64,000 nucleotides of DNA, taken from NCBI GenBank assembly GCA_025618425.1, contig CM046845.1, positions 34,126,277 through 34,190,276 of the forward strand, written 5' to 3'. The stretch comes from Heliocidaris tuberculata. Lineage: Eukaryota > Echinodermata > Echinoidea > Camarodonta > Echinometridae. Position 1 is the stretch's first letter; each line of letters opens with the position of its first letter. The position numbers and the translations under genes were made by a program. Under the pieces are notes generated by a model. The model was not told where the DNA came from. It worked only from the letters and a program-made list of their open reading frames with translations, and did not search any database. Below, one piece after another: positions 60,701 to 64,000 of this stretch.

Positions 60701-63700
60701 ACTGTCCTCTATGCAGCTTTTATACCAGGACCAAGTTCAACTTGATGCAGCACATCCAGTCAGTACAGCATCTGAAGAATGAAGCTAAGCTAGCCAAGCA
60801 AGATGGCCAAAGTACAGAAGCTGAAGGAACACCTGCAGGAGATGGGGCTTTAGATCTCTCAAAGAAGGAAAGACCGCCATCTGCAGAGTCTATGGCTGAG
60901 GACCAACTTAGCAATTCCAGTATTCTTAACAGTGGTGAGCAGCCAGAAAACCTGAGCAAGCCAGGAACTCCCTCCAGTGCAAGTGGGAAAGCTGATATCA
61001 GGGGTCATACCACCACACAAATATTCTCCTGTCCATATTGCAAATACAGCTGTGTTGACCAACAACGAATCACTGCCCATGTGATGTCCCAGCATAGCTT
61101 GAAACCTGCCTCTGTTCTGCGCTGTCCCCTCTGCCAAGAGATCTGCACCAACCGCATCAACTTGGAAGTTCATCTCATGGACTCTCATAGTGTATCCAGA
61201 GACTGCATCCAGCGATTGGTCATGTCAGTGGAGACATCTGAGAATGGGCCAACATTCCATGGAGCTCCACCTGCCAATGCTGTTGCTACGGCAACTCAAC
61301 CAAGTGAAGCTGCATCAAAAACAGAATCAAGACCACCATCCTCTCAAGGTGCAGAAGCAGCTGAAGTTGGAGCCTCCCCTCGTCCATTGTCTCAGCAATC
61401 TTCATCAACAGTTGGTGAAGCTGATGCAGTGGACCTTTATAGGTGCCAAAATTGCCATAAGAACTTCTCCAACATTGACCAACTCTACAGTCATCAAAGT
61501 GAATTCTGTCCTCTGAAAGAACAGGACACACCAAATGGTCCAGGTTTCTTGTGTTGGAAGAAAGGCTGCAATCAGTATTTCAAGACTGCGTCTGGTTTGC
61601 AAGTCCATTTCAAGGAAATCCATGTCAAACGGCATCAACTTCCGGGCACCAAGCCTGAGGTGTCCAGTGCAGAGGCAAACCCTGGACAAGTCAACCTCAA
61701 GTGTGTGGTATGTCAGAAAGTCTTCCGTTCTATGTCCAATCTACAGAGTCACTTGGAGACAACCCACCCAGATCTAAATCAGGCAGATGTCCTGCAGATG
61801 CTCACCTCCATGCCCAATGGTGATATTGCTGGACTGCTCCACAATGGACCAAATGACCAAACTCCAGAAATGGACCAACAAAATTCATTCAAACTTGATG
61901 ATCCATTCTTAGGCTGTAATGGAACAGATGGTAGCTGGGATGGTGATATGGATGATATGGAGATGGATGGACCCAAACCTGAAGAAGGCAGCTTCATGGA
62001 TCCTTTCAAGAAGTACAAGTGTCAGAGATGTAGGGTAGGCTTCTCCAAGCAAAGTGAACTGAGCAGCCACAACAAAACTGTTTTCCATCGGAAGGGAGAT
62101 AGAGCAGCTCAAACTTTCTCCATGGATAAGTACATGGATCCAAATAGGCCATACAAATGTGATGTCTGTCGAGAGTCATTTACCCAAAAGAGCATTCTTC
62201 TTGTCCACTACAACTCAGTGTCTCACCTCCACAAACTGAAGCTGAGTTTAAATGAGCCTATAGAGCCAGAGATTCCTAATGATCATGGAGACAACAAGCC
62301 CTTCAAATGCAGCCTGTGCAAGGTAGCATACAGTCAACAGTCCACTCTTGACACTCACATGAGATCTGTATTGCACCAGAGTAGAGCTGCCAAACAGGAG
62401 ACTTCCAGTAGTACTGCAGAAAAGGAGGAAGGAGAACAATTGGTTCTTGGTGTTGGTGGAACCATTCTCCCATCACCATCACCAAATCATGTCCAACAGC
62501 AACAACAGCAGAAGCAGAAACATCAGCAACAGAAACCCCTCCAGCCACAACCTTCAAAGTCTCCTGCAGCTAGTACTGATGTACCTTCACAGCACCAACA
62601 ACAACAGTTATTACAAGCTCAGCAGGCACATCTACAGGCCCAACATGCCTACTACCAACAGTTTCAGTTCCAACAGGCATTACAGCTGCAGCAACTTCAC
62701 CAAGCTCAGTTACAACAGCAGATAGCAGCTCAGCTGTCGGGTGTTGGTGGTCAAAGTACTGACCCAAATGTTGCTGCATTGCTTTCCCAAGACTTATCGA
62801 TGATGCTGATGCAGAGCTTCTCTCCTTCAGCTGCCATGATGTACCCTGCCCAGATTCCCCTCTCACCGAGTATGTATTCATGTGCTTTATGTGGCTCAGT
62901 GCTGCCAAGTCACGAAGCACTTGCTCAGCATCAGCAGACTTGTCCGAAAGCCCCATCATCCAGTACCAGTACAGCAACAACCCCTACTGCAGAGAAGATT
63001 TCTACAGCAAATACATCAGTCACACCAGCCACAACTACTGTCACAACAAGTGTTGTTGCAAAGCCAATTGAAGCACCCAATGCTAGGAGGATCCGAACAT
63101 CAGCAATTCAGCGCAAGTTACTCGAGAGCTATGGTTTTGATCTTGTGCAGCAATTCAATGAGTCTGCAATGGGCCTGCCATCTAGCATAGCTTATGAGGA
63201 TAAGTTCTTCTGTGAAGGATGTAAGAAGGAGTTCTCTAGTATCTGGGTATACAAGGCTCATATGGAAGAGATCCACAAAAAGCTCTTGCCAAATGATGTG
63301 ATTGAGAAGTACACTCAGTTGTTCAAGGATGAGCTGAAGGAAGAAGAAGATGAAGATGATGATGATGAGCTCTCAAGGACAGAGGAGGAAGCTAGTCAGC
63401 AGCAAGAAGAAAAATCAAACCCTGTCAAGCTGGATCAAAAGATCAAATCAGAGAAAGAGGATACAAAAGAGCCCCTTGTAAATGGACATGTTACAAATTC
63501 AGGTGATCACATATCAACAGCTCAAGATCAGTCAGCTTCTCAGGTTATGCCTCCACCACCACCACCACCACCTCCTCAAGTGTTTCCTGTCAGTCCATAT
63601 CAACTGGCCATGATGCAAGCCATGCAGCCAGCTACTTCAACTTCAGGGACTCCACCTGCTGCTGCACAGCCATTTCCCGTTTCTGCTGTACCTGGTGTGC

Positions 63701-64000
63701 AACACATGCATAACCTTCCACAGCAGCCAAATCTTAGTCCAGCAGGTATGCAGCAATTACCACCCTACTTAGATCCAAACTATCTGCAGCAGAAGTCCCC
63801 CAAACGAGCTCGTACAAGAATCACTGATGATCAGCTTAAAATCCTGAGGGCATACTTTGACATTAACAATTCTCCATCAGAAGAAGCAATTGCTGAGATG
63901 TCTGCAAAGTCTGGTCTGCCACACAAAGTCATCAAGCACTGGTTCAGAAACACTTTATTCAAAGAGAGGCAACGGAATAAAGACTCGCCCTATAACTTCA
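57769..64000 (+). CDS. ZFHX: ZFHX3/ZFHX4-like zinc-finger homeobox transcription factor, N-terminal part (partial at right edge)
   Basis: Nuclear sequence-specific DNA-binding protein of the ATBF1/ZFHX3-ZFHX4/zfh2 family; known members regulate neuronal and other differentiation genes. The frame is open for 2,077 codons with no stop and runs off the window. By my reading the C2H2-type units have first Cys to last His/Cys at residues 107-125, 282-303, 557-578, 588-609, 643-665, 702-724, 833-852 (degenerate), 873-895, 929-953, 979-1001, 1088-1109, 1119-1140, 1226-1247 (C2HC), 1262-1285, 1312-1333, 1418-1440, 1464-1486, 1514-1536, 1705-1725 (C2HC) and 1815-1836. A Q-rich stretch (1576-1655), an acidic run (1858-1867) and nine prolines (1928-1936) precede the homeodomain (2011-2070). 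The start was chosen because an in-frame TAA lies at 57748 and the ATG context (A at -3, G at +4) is strong. The homeodomain position is close to that of the first homeodomain in vertebrate ZFHX3/4, so roughly 1,500 residues should lie beyond the edge. ZFHX3 versus ZFHX4 cannot be decided; a single pre-duplication orthologue is likely. Confidence 0.97.
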   Translation, partial: MAEVESTPSTENASSGVDGPTSDLGPDPVNDEADSRCNEDPVSDAVEENCIDENASESEMKNYLQDNKNDEMTMDMGAEDSIGYNDISNEEGEEAEESSGTVREVTCSKCSNKFTDLQTYMEHSCIMTTCETSLAEDDDRLLSVSGNESELSDAENFQGEIVYQPDGSAYLIDGNERSEKEGNALAPVESTQTDMSKLFKEHGNMSVLPGIVNALHIPGYMTMGNVSSYGPGMSGPYGTPIVHSFKVYDVRNKAESEDNIDSEKDDKLSFGGASVGKPILMCFLCKLSFGFAKSFMTHATHEHKMTLNEKEKQIMAKKDQSAIIQGLGKEKEPLLSFLEPKAKQQQQQAAHSIANLRLQPPGGLGQSVYSSANSNVSYMYPVSVAISTTPNTTTTISTTSDDACARLDTTSLPTDMQYAAGLLHNSTAVNEERQDTNGTSKGAESSQVSYRPSSRDSHGDLCGQHHSTEIDIAKANLQQELNDRSMSAMVEFDAAKKSPNHVQDKEADHMDATSGSPSNNNNNKEAYAEGEQASSSMEDEDDIPHNHDPSVTGSVECPKCDMVLGSSRSLGGHMTMMHSRNSCKTLKCPKCNWHYKYQQTLEAHMKEKHPESESKCIYCESNQPHPRLSRGESYTCGYKPYRCEICNYSTTTKGNLSIHMQSDKHLNNMQELQNGSDHIFMHHKMNDLAQAAKPKHKQTWRCDVCDYETNVARNLRIHMTSEKHIHNMMAIQQNVSQMQREMQNNIGGGMPPEESMYMMLGQNSMLPVMHGQEPSMMDMQSFMAQYQYDPVAYSAWMNNMAMGMNVQEAAAAAPHPNTPDDPAKNEPLTLYQCSICNNFNTENMDDLHIHVHRDRSEPNMALWRAIIGDMQQCMLCNYSTQVKANFQLHLKTDKHQQKLQLFNHIREGGKQNEWRLKYMNVGNPVQVRCNACDFYTHSVDKLRAHSHPNNYRHETSLKLFRHMQSINITMNVETRRFHCPLCSFYTRTKFNLMQHIQSVQHLKNEAKLAKQDGQSTEAEGTPAGDGALDLSKKERPPSAESMAEDQLSNSSILNSGEQPENLSKPGTPSSASGKADIRGHTTTQIFSCPYCKYSCVDQQRITAHVMSQHSLKPASVLRCPLCQEICTNRINLEVHLMDSHSVSRDCIQRLVMSVETSENGPTFHGAPPANAVATATQPSEAASKTESRPPSSQGAEAAEVGASPRPLSQQSSSTVGEADAVDLYRCQNCHKNFSNIDQLYSHQSEFCPLKEQDTPNGPGFLCWKKGCNQYFKTASGLQVHFKEIHVKRHQLPGTKPEVSSAEANPGQVNLKCVVCQKVFRSMSNLQSHLETTHPDLNQADVLQMLTSMPNGDIAGLLHNGPNDQTPEMDQQNSFKLDDPFLGCNGTDGSWDGDMDDMEMDGPKPEEGSFMDPFKKYKCQRCRVGFSKQSELSSHNKTVFHRKGDRAAQTFSMDKYMDPNRPYKCDVCRESFTQKSILLVHYNSVSHLHKLKLSLNEPIEPEIPNDHGDNKPFKCSLCKVAYSQQSTLDTHMRSVLHQSRAAKQETSSSTAEKEEGEQLVLGVGGTILPSPSPNHVQQQQQQKQKHQQQKPLQPQPSKSPAASTDVPSQHQQQQLLQAQQAHLQAQHAYYQQFQFQQALQLQQLHQAQLQQQIAAQLSGVGGQSTDPNVAALLSQDLSMMLMQSFSPSAAMMYPAQIPLSPSMYSCALCGSVLPSHEALAQHQQTCPKAPSSSTSTATTPTAEKISTANTSVTPATTTVTTSVVAKPIEAPNARRIRTSAIQRKLLESYGFDLVQQFNESAMGLPSSIAYEDKFFCEGCKKEFSSIWVYKAHMEEIHKKLLPNDVIEKYTQLFKDELKEEEDEDDDDELSRTEEEASQQQEEKSNPVKLDQKIKSEKEDTKEPLVNGHVTNSGDHISTAQDQSASQVMPPPPPPPPPQVFPVSPYQLAMMQAMQPATSTSGTPPAAAQPFPVSAVPGVQHMHNLPQQPNLSPAGMQQLPPYLDPNYLQQKSPKRARTRITDDQLKILRAYFDINNSPSEEAIAEMSAKSGLPHKVIKHWFRNTLFKERQRNKDSPYNF
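59437..59940 (+). other. Conserved zinc-finger block (units 3-6)
   Basis: Four C2H2 units at residues 557-578, 588-609, 643-665 and 702-724. The second contains CPKCNWHYKYQQTLEAH and the third contains CNYSTTTKGNLSIHM followed by QSDKHLNNMQEL. These are among the best conserved stretches of ZFHX3/ZFHX4/zfh2. Units 3 and 4 of this block use the His-x5-His spacing typical of this family rather than the His-x3-His of classical DNA-binding fingers. An extra CxxC pair (Cys616, Cys619) and Cys636 sit between units 4 and 5. Confidence 0.92.
60265..60771 (+). other. Zinc-finger block (units 7-10)
   Basis: Units at residues 833-852, 873-895, 929-953 and 979-1001. The first is irregular: His848, His850 and His852 follow the CxxC pair, but none sits at the canonical x12 distance. 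The second and fourth are regular CxxC-x12-H-x5-H. The third has seven residues between His945 and His953, or alternatively uses His947 with x5. A long spacer containing NEWRLKYMNVGNPVQVRC joins units 8 and 9, as in vertebrate family members. Confidence 0.88.
60847..60960 (+). other. Two CtBP-type short motifs
   Basis: Between finger 10 and finger 11 the protein has ALDLSKK (residues 1027-1033) and PENLSK (1059-1064). CtBP corepressors bind PxDLS-type peptides, and PxNLS with a following Lys/Arg is a known variant (for example in ZEB proteins). PENLSK fits the pattern fully; ALDLSK lacks the leading Pro. Binding is inferred from the motifs only. Confidence 0.5.
61030..61767 (+). other. Zinc-finger block (units 11-15)
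   Basis: Units at residues 1088-1109, 1119-1140, 1226-1247, 1262-1285 and 1312-1333. The first two sit nine residues apart as a pair. Unit 13 ends in Cys1247, making it C2HC. Unit 14 has CxxxxC instead of CxxC. A low-complexity Ser/Ala/Pro/Gln linker of about 85 residues separates the pair from unit 13. Confidence 0.9.
62020..62376 (+). other. Zinc-finger block (units 16-18)
   Basis: Three evenly spaced units at residues 1418-1440, 1464-1486 and 1514-1536, all CxxC-x12-H-x5-H. They follow an acidic, Met/Asp-rich segment (about 1386-1400) and precede the glutamine-rich region. Confidence 0.92.
62494..62733 (+). other. Glutamine-rich region
   Basis: Residues 1576-1655 are dominated by Gln with interspersed His, Leu, Ala and Pro. 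Most repeats are CAG/CAA mixtures, so this is a protein-level low-complexity region rather than a pure CAG microsatellite. Such regions often act in transactivation or coactivator contact; that role is inferred. Confidence 0.85.
63211..63276 (+). other. Zinc finger 20, preceding the homeodomain
   Basis: CEGC...H-x4-H at residues 1815-1836, containing FSSIWVYKAHMEEIH. It is preceded by a basic block starting ARRIRTSAIQRKLLESYGFD (residues 1772-1791) that has no finger or homeodomain signature but reads as a structured, probably conserved segment. An acidic run and a proline run follow before the homeodomain. Confidence 0.88.
63799..63978 (+). other. First homeodomain of the ZFHX protein
   Basis: This 60-residue homeodomain (protein residues 2011-2070) starts within PKRARTRITDDQL, has Phe at position 20 and ends in the recognition helix KVIKHWFRNTLFKERQR. 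Trp48, Phe49 and Asn51 of the homeodomain core are present. Position 50 is Arg and position 53 is Leu instead of the common Arg. The helix and the following KDSPYNF match what I remember of the first homeodomain of vertebrate ZFHX3/4, which is the main basis for naming the gene. Confidence 0.96.

Overview
The window looks like animal genomic DNA that is AT-rich and gene-poor for its first 57.7 kb. Its last 6.2 kb is one very long open coding exon. That exon (57769 to the right edge, still open) encodes the N-terminal 2,077 residues of a ZFHX3/ZFHX4 (ATBF1) / Drosophila zfh2-type zinc-finger homeobox transcription factor. It carries about 20 zinc-finger units, a glutamine-rich segment and, just before the edge, the first homeodomain. 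The remaining homeodomains and C-terminus lie beyond the window. The host is most likely a marine invertebrate deuterostome, probably an echinoderm such as a sea urchin. The reasons are the vertebrate-like finger order and homeodomain sequence, the spliceosomal signals, and small foldback transposons of a style I associate with sea urchin genomes. I cannot name the species.

Layout. From 1 to 57683 I find no convincing complete protein-coding gene; this is best read as upstream intergenic and/or long first-intron sequence of the ZFHX gene. It holds (i) at least six foldback/MITE elements (4046-4318, 4649-4935, 12622-13243 with a second element nested at 12665-13072, 13419-13771, 16227-16354, 20887-21160); (ii) many GA/CT, TA, poly-G and trinucleotide tracts; (iii) a 117-bp tandem duplication at 24244-24464; (iv) several short blocks with good splice signals that may be exons (4503-4598, 19825-19917 and 32959-33022 on +, 40032-40155 on -); and (v) motif-dense, higher-GC blocks that could be enhancers or promoters (about 6160-6310, 6830-7050, 14530-14770, 15250-15500, 19230-19917, 32281-32545, 35980-36130, 41030-41170, 47800-48070, 50040-50250).

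The ZFHX exon begins after a strong pyrimidine tract and AG at 57682-57683. About 85 nt of 5' leader follow, carrying four upstream AUGs. The main start at 57769 has a strong context, and an in-frame stop lies just upstream at 57748. The 93-nt candidate exon at 19825-19917 is closed in all three frames, so it is the best candidate for an upstream non-coding leader exon of the same gene. If so, the first intron is nearly 38 kb.

The strongest points for follow-up are the uninterrupted ZFHX mega-exon with its uORF-rich leader, two CtBP-type motifs, an altered ninth finger, a nuclear-receptor half-site cluster at 10034-10089, the nested transposon insertion at 12622-13243, and a 66-nt near-perfect hairpin inside a MITE at 4846-4911. 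I did not find a new multi-gene system here.
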